64,000 nt of DNA from Streptomyces sp. Q6 (GTDB lineage: Bacteria > Actinomycetota > Actinomycetes > Streptomycetales > Streptomycetaceae), in assembly GCF_036967205.1 (NCBI RefSeq), contig NZ_CP146022.1:7378001-7442000 (forward strand), given 5' to 3'. The translations under genes and the position numbers were made by a program. Positions 54,732-62,579 of this stretch are shown here, one piece after another. Under the pieces are notes generated by a model, which was given only the letters and a program-made list of their open reading frames with translations, had not been told where the DNA came from and made no database searches. Every line of letters starts with the position of its first letter. Within the stretch, counting starts at the first letter, position 1.

Positions 54732-55621
54732 GCACGCCGGCACGGCAGGCGAAGGTCGGCGCGGTTGTCATCACCATGGGCAACCGGCCGGCCGAGCTGC
54801 GCGCCCTCCTCGACTCGGTCGCCAAGCAGGACGGCGCCCCGGTCGAGCTGGTCGTGGTCGGCAACGGATCACCCGTCCCGGACGTCCCCGAAGGCGTACG
54901 GACCGTCGAGCTGCCCGAGAACCTGGGCATCCCCGGCGGCCGCAACGTCGGCATCGAGGCGTTCGGCCCGTCCGGATCCGACGTCGACATCCTCATGTTC
55001 CTCGACGACGACGGCCTGCTGCCGCTCACCGACACGGCCGAGCTGTGCCGCGAGGCCTTCGCCGCCGACCCGAAGCTCGGCATCATCAGCTTCCGCATCG
55101 CCGACCCGGACACCGGCGAGACCCAGCGCCGCCACGTCCCGCGGCTGCGCGCCGCCGACCCGATGCGCTCCTCGCGCGTGACCACGTTCCTCGGCGGCGC
55201 CAACGCCGTCCGTACGCGCGTGATCGCCGAGGCCGGACCGCTGCCCGCCGAGTTCTTCTACGCCCATGAGGAGACCGATCTCGCCTGGCGTGCCCTCGAC
55301 GCGGGCTGGATGATCGACTACCGCGCCGACATGGTCCTGCACCACCCGACCACGGCCCCCTCCCGGCACGCGGTCTACCACCGCATGGTGGCCCGCAACC
55401 GGGTCTGGCTGGCCCGCCGCAACCTGCCCGCGCCGCTGATCCCCGTGTACCTCGGCGTGTGGCTGCTCCTGACCTTGGCCCGCCGTCCCTCGGGCCCGGC
55501 CCTGAAGGCCTGGCTGGGCGGTTTCAAGGAAGGCTGGACGACGCCGTGCGGCCCTCGGCGTCCGATGAAGTGGCGTACGGTGTGGCGCCTGACCCGACTG
55601 GGCCGACCTCCTGTCATCTGA
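54728..55621 (+). CDS. Glycosyltransferase family 2
   Basis: The 297-residue protein has the GT-A fold: VGAVVITMGNRPAELRALLD at the start, VVGNGSPVPDVP, the metal-binding FLDDDGLLPLT near residue 97, LGGANAVR and the catalytic-base segment YAHEETDLAWR near residue 180. A hydrophobic stretch near residue 238 may attach it to the membrane. It would add a sugar to the product of the CDP-alcohol branch. GTG 54728 overlaps the previous TGA. Confidence 0.9.
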   Translation: MSTPARQAKVGAVVITMGNRPAELRALLDSVAKQDGAPVELVVVGNGSPVPDVPEGVRTVELPENLGIPGGRNVGIEAFGPSGSDVDILMFLDDDGLLPLTDTAELCREAFAADPKLGIISFRIADPDTGETQRRHVPRLRAADPMRSSRVTTFLGGANAVRTRVIAEAGPLPAEFFYAHEETDLAWRALDAGWMIDYRADMVLHHPTTAPSRHAVYHRMVARNRVWLARRNLPAPLIPVYLGVWLLLTLARRPSGPALKAWLGGFKEGWTTPCGPRRPMKWRTVWRLTRLGRPPVI

Positions 55622-55716
55622 CAAGCTCATGTCTGAGAGCATTCGGGCCGTACCCGGTCCCTGGCTCCTCGCCTATGCCCGACCAGGCTGTGCTTTTGAA
55701 GACGAAAGTTCCCCTT

Positions 55717-56646
55717 GTGAGTGAGACAACGCATGACGGCGGTGTCGCGGTGAGCGCCGCCCCGTCGCCCGACGACGGGCTCTCCCCGGCCGAGCTCGCC
55801 GCCAAGTACGGCTTGTCCGTCAGCGGAGCGCGGCCCGGCCTGTCCGAGTACGTACGGCAGCTGTGGGGCCGACGGCACTTCATCCTCGCCTTCTCGCAGG
55901 CGAAGCTGACGGCCCAGTACAGCCAGGCCAAGCTCGGCCAGGTCTGGCAGGTGGCGACCCCCCTCCTGAACGCCCTCGTCTACTACCTGATCTTCGGCCT
56001 GATCCTGGGCGCGAACCGGGGCATGGACAAGGAGGTCTACATCCCGTTCCTGGTGACGGGTGTCTTCGTCTTCACCTTCACGCAGTCGTCCGTCATGGCG
56101 GGCGTACGCGCGATCTCCGGCAACCTGGGCCTGGTGCGCGCCCTGCACTTCCCGCGCGCCTCGCTGCCCGTCTCCTTCGCGCTCCAGCAGCTCCAGCAGC
56201 TGCTGTTCTCGATGATCGTGCTGTTCATCGTGGCGTGCGCCTTCGGCAGCTTCCCGTCCCTGTCGTGGCTGCTGATCGTTCCGGTCCTCGCGTTGCAGTT
56301 CCTCTTCAACACCGGACTCGCGCTGATCATGGCCAGGGCGGGCGCGAAGACCCCGGACCTCGCGCAGCTCATGCCGTTCGTGATGCGTACGTGGATGTAC
56401 GCGTCCGGCGTCATGTTCTCCATCCCGATCATGCTGGAGGGCAAGCCGACCTGGATCGCCGACGTCCTCCAGTGGAACCCGGCGGCGATCTACATGGACC
56501 TGATGCGGTTCGCGCTGATCGACGGCTACGGCTCCGAGAACCTGCCGCCGCACGTCTGGGCGGTCGCCCTCGGCTGGGCCGTACTGGTCGCCGTCGGCGG
56601 CTTCGTCTACTTCTGGAAGTCCGAGGAGCGGTACGGCCGTGGCTGA
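55717..56646 (+). CDS. ABC-2 type transporter permease (Wzm/TagG-like)
   Basis: The 309-residue protein has about six membrane spans in the polysaccharide-export ABC-2 fold, with LTAQYSQAKLGQVWQVATPLL near residue 68 and LQWNPAAIYMDLMRFALI near the end. It carries lipid-linked glycans or teichoic acids across the membrane. Start uncertain: GTG 55717 is chosen, but ATG 55675 would add 14 residues. It is co-transcribed with the ATPase gene, which starts 8 bases before its stop. A 95-bp gap separates it from the glycosyltransferase. Confidence 0.87.
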   Translation: MSETTHDGGVAVSAAPSPDDGLSPAELAAKYGLSVSGARPGLSEYVRQLWGRRHFILAFSQAKLTAQYSQAKLGQVWQVATPLLNALVYYLIFGLILGANRGMDKEVYIPFLVTGVFVFTFTQSSVMAGVRAISGNLGLVRALHFPRASLPVSFALQQLQQLLFSMIVLFIVACAFGSFPSLSWLLIVPVLALQFLFNTGLALIMARAGAKTPDLAQLMPFVMRTWMYASGVMFSIPIMLEGKPTWIADVLQWNPAAIYMDLMRFALIDGYGSENLPPHVWAVALGWAVLVAVGGFVYFWKSEERYGRG

Positions 56647-57427
56647 TCTCGACAAGAACCCCTCCGACGCCCGCGTTCCCACGGTCATCGCCGACGAGCT
56701 GCACATCGTGTACCGCGTCAACGGCGCCAAGACCGGCAAGGGCAGCGCGACGTCGGCACTGAGCCGCATACTCAAGCGCGGCGAGGAGCGCGGCGTGCGC
56801 AAGGTGCACGCGGTCAAGGGCGTCTCCTTCACGTCCTACCGGGGCGAGGCCATCGGCCTCATCGGCTCGAACGGCTCCGGCAAGTCGACGCTGCTGCGCG
56901 CCATCGCCGGCCTGCTCCCCGCCGAGAAGGGCAAGGTCTACACCGACGGCCAGCCCTCGCTGCTCGGTGTGAACGCGGCCCTCATGAACGACCTCACGGG
57001 CGAGCGCAACGTGATCCTCGGTGGCCTCGCCATGGGCATGTCCCGCGAGGAGATCAAGGCGCGCTACCAGGACATCGTCGACTTCTCCGGGATCAACGAG
57101 AAGGGTGACTTCATCACCCTGCCGATGCGCACCTACTCGTCCGGCATGGCGGCCCGCCTGCGGTTCTCCATCGCGGCCGCCAAGGACCACGACGTGCTGA
57201 TGATCGACGAGGCCCTGGCGACGGGTGACCGCAAGTTCCAGAAGCGCTCCGAGGCCCGCATCCGCGAGCTGCGCAAGGAGGCCGGCACGGTCTTCCTGGT
57301 GAGCCACAACAACAAGTCCATTCGCGACACCTGTGACCGCGTTCTGTGGCTGGAGCGCGGGGAACTGCGTATGGACGGTCCGACGGGCGAGGTACTCAAG
57401 GAGTACGAGAAGTTCACGGGCAAGTAA
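56639..57427 (+). CDS. ABC transporter ATPase (Wzt/TagH-like)
   Basis: The 262-residue protein has Walker A IGSNGSGKSTLLRA near residue 79, the family-typical YSSGMAARLRFSIA signature (replacing LSGGQ) near residue 165, Walker B VLMIDEALATGD near residue 188 and switch His in LVSHNNK. The RVKHAV-type N-terminus and short C-terminus match capsule or teichoic acid exporters without a carbohydrate-binding tail. It powers the permease encoded upstream. GTG 56639 overlaps by 8 bases. A strong terminator follows. Confidence 0.93.
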   Translation: MADLDKNPSDARVPTVIADELHIVYRVNGAKTGKGSATSALSRILKRGEERGVRKVHAVKGVSFTSYRGEAIGLIGSNGSGKSTLLRAIAGLLPAEKGKVYTDGQPSLLGVNAALMNDLTGERNVILGGLAMGMSREEIKARYQDIVDFSGINEKGDFITLPMRTYSSGMAARLRFSIAAAKDHDVLMIDEALATGDRKFQKRSEARIRELRKEAGTVFLVSHNNKSIRDTCDRVLWLERGELRMDGPTGEVLKEYEKFTGK

Positions 57428-57454
57428 CCGCCCGGCTCCGCCCCGCGTCATAGG

Positions 57455-57484
57455 AGGCTCCACCGACTCGTATCGGTGGAGCCT
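57455..57484 (+). terminator. Perfect intrinsic terminator after the exporter operon
   Basis: AGGCTCCACCGA (57455-57466) and its exact complement (57473-57484) form a 12-bp stem with a 6-base loop, followed by TTCC. It ends the galE-divergent operon cleanly. Confidence 0.9.
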
Positions 57485-57777
57485 TCCATGTGCTTGCATC
57501 GGCCAACTGTTTTCCGATCACGGTCAAGGACCGGTCAACTTCCTTGCCCTGAAGGAATCTTGGCGTCAATCGGTGTGTTGTTGTGATGTGCGGAACACCC
57601 CGCCGCGGCGAGCATCGTTGTACAACGTAAGCTGTACCGGTGCCTATTCGCGGCAAGTGGGGCGATAATGCGCGACACTCGGCCCGGCAGGGGTTGGGTC
57701 ACCGCGCGGAAGTCCGGGCGGCGTGTCCGAAATAGGATGTATTGGGTCAGCAGTGTAGAACGGGAGACGTGACGGCA
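57485..57777. other. Regulatory region of the hopanoid operon
   Basis: Together with the terminator, this fills a 415-bp gap without a large gene. It contains an inverted repeat TTCCTT-N6-AAGGAA (57540-57557), a perfect palindrome at 57616-57627, and a -10-like TAGGAT at 57733-57738. It is AT-richer than its surroundings, as expected for a promoter. No non-coding RNA gene could be defined. Confidence 0.5.
57616..57627. promoter_or_regulatory. Perfect 12-bp palindrome, candidate hopanoid operator
   Basis: CGTTGTACAACG reads the same on both strands and lies about 215 bp before hpnC. Such symmetrical sites usually bind dimeric repressors of TetR or LacI type. The cognate regulator is not obvious. 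Confidence 0.45.
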
Positions 57778-57846
57778 ATGGCTACGGAAACTCTCCAGGT
57801 CCACGGGGCTTTTGCCGTCGTTCCGGAAGCGGACCGCACGCGGTGA
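57778..57846 (+). CDS. Candidate 22-residue leader peptide coupled to hpnC
   Basis: ATG 57778 (GGGAG 10 bases upstream) opens a frame MATETLQVHGAFAVVPEADR followed by TR and a TGA at 57844-57846. This stop overlaps the GTG start of hpnC (57843-57845) in a GTGA, the same coupling used between most later genes. A GTG at 57769 is also possible. It may be a translational-coupling leader or a true microprotein. Confidence 0.4.
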   Translation: MATETLQVHGAFAVVPEADRTR

Positions 57847-58742
57847 CCGCATCCCGCCCGCGCCCCGGTACCCCGGAGAGCGCCACCCTGGACAAGGCCG
57901 CCGACGAGAACTTCCCGGTGGCCCCCTTCTTCCTGCCGCGCGCCTGGCGCGACGACCTGATGGCCGTGTACGGGTACGCGCGCCTCGTCGACGACATCGG
58001 TGACGGCGACCTCGCGCCCGGCGGCGCGGACGCCCGTTTCCTCGGTGTCTCACCCGATCGGGCCGACGACCGGCTCGCGATGCTGGACGCCTTCGAAGCG
58101 GATCTGCGCCGGGTCTTCGACTCGACCCCCAGACATCCGCTCCTGAAGGCCTTGCAGCCCACCGTCCGCCGCCGCTCCCTGACCCCCGAGCCGTTCCTCG
58201 GCCTCATCCAGGCCAACCGCCAGGACCAGCTCGTCGCGCGCTACGAGACGTACGACGACCTCCTCGCGTACTGCGAGCTCTCCGCCAACCCGGTCGGCCG
58301 CCTCGTCCTCGCCATCACCGGCACCGCGACCCCCGAGCGGATCCGCCGCTCGGACGCCGTCTGCACGGGCCTCCAGATCGTCGAGCACCTCCAGGACGTG
58401 GCCGAGGACCTGGGGCGGGACCGCGTCTACCTGCCCGCCGAGGACATGAAAGAGTTCCACGTGCAGGAGTCCGATCTCGCCCTGGCGACGGCGGGCGCGT
58501 CGGTGCGCGCCCTGGTCGCGTTCGAAGCGGAACGCGCCCTCGGGCTCCTGAATGAAGGCACCCCCCTCGTGGGTAGCGTCCACGGCAGGTTGAAGCTGCT
58601 GCTGGCCGGGTTCGTGGCAGGGGGGAAGGCGGCGGTGCACGCGATCACCGCCGTTTCGTACGACGTCCTTCCTGGACCACCCAAACCCACCAAGCTCCGG
58701 CTATTGCGCGAGGTGGGAGCGACTCTGCGAGGAGAGGGGTGA
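57843..58742 (+). CDS. hpnC: Squalene synthase HpnC
   Basis: The 299-residue prenyl-transferase-like protein has the Asp-rich first motif ARLVDDIGD (residues 47-54) and the second motif HLQDVAEDLGRDRVYLP near residue 182. In the three-step hopanoid route, HpnC converts presqualene diphosphate, made by HpnD, to hydroxysqualene. It lacks a membrane anchor. The start is GTG 57843. HpnC is the first structural gene of the operon and overlaps HpnD by 4 bases. Confidence 0.93.
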   Translation: MTASRPRPGTPESATLDKAADENFPVAPFFLPRAWRDDLMAVYGYARLVDDIGDGDLAPGGADARFLGVSPDRADDRLAMLDAFEADLRRVFDSTPRHPLLKALQPTVRRRSLTPEPFLGLIQANRQDQLVARYETYDDLLAYCELSANPVGRLVLAITGTATPERIRRSDAVCTGLQIVEHLQDVAEDLGRDRVYLPAEDMKEFHVQESDLALATAGASVRALVAFEAERALGLLNEGTPLVGSVHGRLKLLLAGFVAGGKAAVHAITAVSYDVLPGPPKPTKLRLLREVGATLRGEG

Positions 58743-59689
58743 GCAGAACCGTGGAGTCTGACCAGCAGATGTCGGCACCGGTGCTCGCCGCATACAGCTA
58801 CTGCGAGACGGTCACCGGCCAGCAGGCACGGAACTTCGCCTACGGGATCCGGCTGCTGCCGACCGCCAAGCGGCGGGCCATGTCGGCGGTGTACGCGTTC
58901 TCGCGCCGTGTCGACGACATCGGTGACGGCACGCTGGCGCCCGACGTCAAGGCGCTGCGGCTCGACGAGACCCGGGCGCTGCTCGCGCGGGTCCAGAACG
59001 GCAAGGTCGAGGAGGACGACACCGATCCGGTGGCCGTCGCGCTCGCCCATGCCGCCGACCGCTTCCCGATCCCGCTCGGCGGGCTCGACGAACTCATCGA
59101 CGGGGTCCTGATGGACCTGCGCGGCGAGACGTACGAGACCTGGGACGACCTGAAGGTGTACTGCCGCTGTGTCGCGGGAGCCATCGGACGGGTCTCCCTG
59201 GGCGTGTTCGGCGCGGAACCGGGGGCGCGCGGCGCCGACCGTGCGCCCGAGTACGCGGACACACTCGGGCTCGCGCTCCAACTGACCAACATCCTCCGGG
59301 ACGTGCGCGAGGACGCCGCCGACGGTCGCACCTACCTGCCCGCTGACGACCTCGCCAAGTTCGGCTGCTCGGCCGGGTTCGACGGGCCGACACCGCCGCC
59401 CGGCTCGGACTTCGCCGGCCTCGTGCACTTCGAAGTGCGGCGCGCCCGCGCGCTGTTCGCCGAGGGGTACAAGCTGCTACCCCTGCTCGACCGGCGTTCC
59501 GGCGCCTGCGTCGCCGCCATGGCCGGCATCTACCGCCGCCTGCTCGACCGCATCGAGCGCGAGCCGGAGGCCGTGCTCCGCGGCCGCGTCTCGCTGCCCG
59601 GACACGAGAAGGCGTACGTCGCCGTGCGCGGCCTGTCCGGGCTCGACGCGCGCACGGTCTCCCGCACCGCCCTCAGGAGGCGCGCCTGA
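58739..59689 (+). CDS. hpnD: Presqualene diphosphate synthase HpnD
   Basis: The 316-residue protein has FSRRVDDIGDG (residues 55-64) as the first Asp motif and the second motif LTNILRDVREDAADGRTYLP near residue 182. It condenses two farnesyl diphosphates to presqualene diphosphate. The sequence is related to HpnC but keeps a longer C-terminus ending with Arg-rich ALRRRA. GTG 58739 overlaps the HpnC stop. Its own TGA overlaps the next gene's ATG. Confidence 0.94.
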   Translation: MSRTVESDQQMSAPVLAAYSYCETVTGQQARNFAYGIRLLPTAKRRAMSAVYAFSRRVDDIGDGTLAPDVKALRLDETRALLARVQNGKVEEDDTDPVAVALAHAADRFPIPLGGLDELIDGVLMDLRGETYETWDDLKVYCRCVAGAIGRVSLGVFGAEPGARGADRAPEYADTLGLALQLTNILRDVREDAADGRTYLPADDLAKFGCSAGFDGPTPPPGSDFAGLVHFEVRRARALFAEGYKLLPLLDRRSGACVAAMAGIYRRLLDRIEREPEAVLRGRVSLPGHEKAYVAVRGLSGLDARTVSRTALRRRA

Positions 59690-59859
59690 TGGGCACCACC
59701 GGTCTCGGTGCAGCGAGGAACGCGAAGCGGCGGGCAACCCTCCGGCGCGACGCGGCGTCCCTGCATGCAACGGTCGGCCGCGTGTTCGTCACTTCTGTCG
59801 AACCCCGCCGCACCCCGGCCGTACGCACCATCGGCACCGCCTCGGGGGAGGGCGCATGA
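59689..59859 (+). CDS. Small DUF6380-like protein within the hopanoid operon
   Basis: ATG 59689 shares one base with the hpnD stop and is preceded by AGGAGG. The 56-residue peptide is Arg-rich, with RNAKRRATLRRDAASLHATVG near residue 10. The TGA at 59857 overlaps the ATG of hpnE (ATGA). The double coupling and strong ribosome site suggest a real gene. It resembles the DUF6380 small proteins of Streptomyces. Function is unknown; basic residues could contact phospholipid or RNA. Confidence 0.7.
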   Translation: MGTTGLGAARNAKRRATLRRDAASLHATVGRVFVTSVEPRRTPAVRTIGTASGEGA

Positions 59860-61337
59860 GCAACGGGAACACGGGACCCGAGGGACCCGACGCGGACGAC
59901 GCCGCGGCCCGACAACGGCCCACCGCGGTGGTCATCGGCGGTGGGCTCGCGGGTATCACCGCCGCGCTCTCGCTCGCCGACGGCGGCGTCGACGTCACGC
60001 TCCTGGAGGGCAGGCCCCGGCTGGGCGGGCTCGCCTTCTCCTTCAAGCGCGGCGACCTCACCGTCGACAACGGCCAGCACGTGTACCTGCGCTGCTGCAC
60101 CGCCTACCGCTGGTTCCTGGACCGCGTCGACGGGGCGTCGCTCGCCCCCTTGCAGGAACGTCTCGACGTGCCGGTGCTCGACGCGGAGAAGAACCGCCTC
60201 GGGCGACTGCGGCGCACGGCGCTGCCCGTACCGCTGCACCTGGCGAAGAGCCTGGCGACCTACCCGCATCTGTCGCTGGCCGAGCGGGCTAACGTCGGCC
60301 GTGCCGCGCTCGCCCTCAAGGGCCTCGACCTCACCGATCCGGCGCTCGACGAGCGGGACTTCGGCTCCTGGCTGGCCGAGCACGGTCAGTCGCAGCGGGC
60401 CATCGAGGCGCTGTGGGACCTGGTCGGTGTCGCGACCCTGAACGCGGTGGCGGGGGAGGCCTCACTGGGCCTGGCCGCCATGGTCTTCAAGACCGGGCTG
60501 CTGTCCGACCCCGGTGCCGCCGACATCGGCTGGGCCCAGGTGCCCCTCGGTGATCTCCATGACACTCTCGCCCGCAAGGCGCTCGACTCCGCGGGCGTAC
60601 GCATCGGACTCCGTACACGCGTCACCTCCATCTCCCGTACGGAGAACGGGCGTTGGGCCGTCGAGGTTCCCGAGGGTTCCGACACTTCCGGCCAGATCCT
60701 CACCGCCGACACCGTCGTACTCGCGGTGGCGCAGCGCGAGGCGCACGACCTGTTGCCCGACGGCGCGCTCGACGACAAGGGGCGGCTGCTCGACATCGGG
60801 ACCGCGCCGATCCTGAACCTGCACGTCGTCTACGACCGCAAGGTCCTCAAGCGGCCCTTCTTCACGGCGCTCGGCTCCCCGGTGCAGTGGGTCTTCGACC
60901 GCACCGACGCGTCGGGCCTGTTGAGAGGCGGGCCCGAAGGGCCTGCGAACAAGGACGGTGGCGCGCGACAGGCGGGGCAGTACCTGGCGGTGTCGCAGTC
61001 GGCCGCCCAGGACGAGATCGACGCCCCCGTCGCCGTTCTGCGGGAGCGCTACCTCCCCGAGCTGGAGCGGCTGCTGCCCGCCGCGCGCGGCGCCGGTGTC
61101 CGCGACTTCTTCGTCACCCGGGAGCGGACGGCGACGTTCGCGCCGACCCCGGGCGTCGGCGCCCTGCGGCCGTCCGCCCGCACCAATGCCCCCGGCCTCT
61201 ACCTGGCCGGCGCGTGGACCGCCACCGGGTGGCCCGCGACCATGGAAAGCGCCGTGCGCAGCGGTGCGTCCGCGGCGGACGCGGCGCTCGCCGCACTCGG
61301 CCGCCCGCGCGGCCATCTGTACCGGGAGGCGGCGTGA
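59856..61337 (+). CDS. hpnE: Hydroxysqualene dehydroxylase HpnE
   Basis: The 493-residue FAD enzyme begins with VVIGGGLAGITAALSLADGG near residue 25, the dinucleotide-binding motif, then RLGGLAFSF and DNGQHVYLRCCTAYRWFL. It ends with APGLYLAGAWTATGWPATMESAVRSG. It reduces hydroxysqualene to squalene in the last step of the HpnCDE route. Residues 1-22 form a hydrophilic leader. ATG 59856 overlaps the microprotein gene, and its stop overlaps a GTG of the next gene. Confidence 0.93.
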   Translation: MSNGNTGPEGPDADDAAARQRPTAVVIGGGLAGITAALSLADGGVDVTLLEGRPRLGGLAFSFKRGDLTVDNGQHVYLRCCTAYRWFLDRVDGASLAPLQERLDVPVLDAEKNRLGRLRRTALPVPLHLAKSLATYPHLSLAERANVGRAALALKGLDLTDPALDERDFGSWLAEHGQSQRAIEALWDLVGVATLNAVAGEASLGLAAMVFKTGLLSDPGAADIGWAQVPLGDLHDTLARKALDSAGVRIGLRTRVTSISRTENGRWAVEVPEGSDTSGQILTADTVVLAVAQREAHDLLPDGALDDKGRLLDIGTAPILNLHVVYDRKVLKRPFFTALGSPVQWVFDRTDASGLLRGGPEGPANKDGGARQAGQYLAVSQSAAQDEIDAPVAVLRERYLPELERLLPAARGAGVRDFFVTRERTATFAPTPGVGALRPSARTNAPGLYLAGAWTATGWPATMESAVRSGASAADAALAALGRPRGHLYREAA

Positions 61338-61408
61338 GCCTCGAACTTCCCACGGTAGGAACACCGACATCGAAGACATCGGTGTATCCGGTTAAACAAG
61401 GAGAGACT

Positions 61409-62476
61409 GTGCCACCTGTGCCCTCGGCCGAAAAGGCTGCCGACGCGGTGGACGTGACCGCGCTTCTGGAGCGCGGCCGAACCCTGGCCACTCCGGTGCT
61501 CAAGAAGGCGGTCGACCGCCTCGCACCACCCATGAACACCGTCGCCGCCTACCACTTCGGGTGGATCGACGCCGAAGGGAACCCGTCCGACGGTGACGGC
61601 GGCAAGGCTGTACGGCCCGCCCTCGCCGTGCTGTCCGCACAGGCCGCGGGCGCCGCGCCCGAGGTCGGCGTCCCGGGCGCCGTCGCGGTCGAGCTCGTGC
61701 ACAACTTTTCGCTGCTGCACGACGACCTGATGGACGGCGACGAGCAGCGCCGCCACCGCGACACCGTGTGGAAGGTGCACGGTCCCGCCCAGGCGATCCT
61801 CGTCGGCGACGCCCTGTTCGCCCTCGGCAACGAGGTGCTGCTCGAACTGGAGACGGTCGACGCCGGCCGCGCCACGCGCCGCCTCACCACCGCCACCCGC
61901 GCCCTGATCGACGGTCAGGCGCAGGACATCTCCTACGAGCACCGCGAGCGCGTCAGCGTCGAGGAGTGCCTGGAGATGGAGGGCAACAAGACCGGCGCGC
62001 TGCTGGCCTGCGCCTCCTCCATCGGCGCGGTCCTCGGCGGCGCCGACGACGCCACCGCCGACGCCCTGGAGACGTACGGCTACCACCTGGGCCTCGCCTT
62101 CCAGGCCGTCGACGACCTGCTCGGCATCTGGGGTGACCCGCAGTCCACCGGCAAGCAGACGTGGAGCGACCTGCGCCAGCGCAAGAAGTCACTGCCCGTC
62201 GTCGCCGCGCTCGCCGCGGGCGGCCCGGCCTCCGAGCGGCTCGGCGACCTCCTCGCCGCCGACGCCAAGAACAACGACTTCGACAACTTCTCCGAGGCGG
62301 AGTTCGCCGCCCGCGCCGCCCTCATCGAAGAGGCCGGCGGGCGCGAGTGGACGGCCCAGGAAGCCCGGCGCCAGCACACGATCGCCATCGAAGCCCTGGA
62401 CACCGTCCAGATGCCAGACCAGGTGCGGGCCCAGTTCGTGGCGCTCGCCGACTTCGTCGTCGTACGAAAGAGATGA
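61409..62476 (+). CDS. Polyprenyl synthetase family protein (farnesyl/geranylgeranyl diphosphate synthase type)
   Basis: The protein has about 355 residues from GTG 61409. The first Asp-rich motif is NFSLLHDDLMDGDEQRRH and the second FQAVDDLLGIWGDPQSTG, as in trans-prenyltransferases. The residues before the first Asp motif are mainly small, which favours a product longer than C15, but the chain length is not determined. It likely supplies FPP/GGPP for hopanoids. Two starts compete: GTG 61409 with AAGGAG 5 bases before it, and GTG 61334 coupled to hpnE with GGGAGG. The first gives a more family-like N-terminus. Confidence 0.88.
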   Translation: MPPVPSAEKAADAVDVTALLERGRTLATPVLKKAVDRLAPPMNTVAAYHFGWIDAEGNPSDGDGGKAVRPALAVLSAQAAGAAPEVGVPGAVAVELVHNFSLLHDDLMDGDEQRRHRDTVWKVHGPAQAILVGDALFALGNEVLLELETVDAGRATRRLTTATRALIDGQAQDISYEHRERVSVEECLEMEGNKTGALLACASSIGAVLGGADDATADALETYGYHLGLAFQAVDDLLGIWGDPQSTGKQTWSDLRQRKKSLPVVAALAAGGPASERLGDLLAADAKNNDFDNFSEAEFAARAALIEEAGGREWTAQEARRQHTIAIEALDTVQMPDQVRAQFVALADFVVVRKR

Positions 62477-62579
62477 TCACTATCGGCCGCATATGACTCG
62501 CAGTCGCCGGCCGATGTCCATCCAGGGCATCGGCCGACGGTTACCCAGCAGAGATGATCCACTGCATGAAGGGATAGCC

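Noticed and set aside
50413-57427. A standard teichoic acid or capsule cluster
   Set aside because: TagF-like polymerase, TagA/TagO and flippase genes are missing, and the cluster has two CDP-alcohol transferases plus a G1P-dehydrogenase-like enzyme. The label would be too specific.
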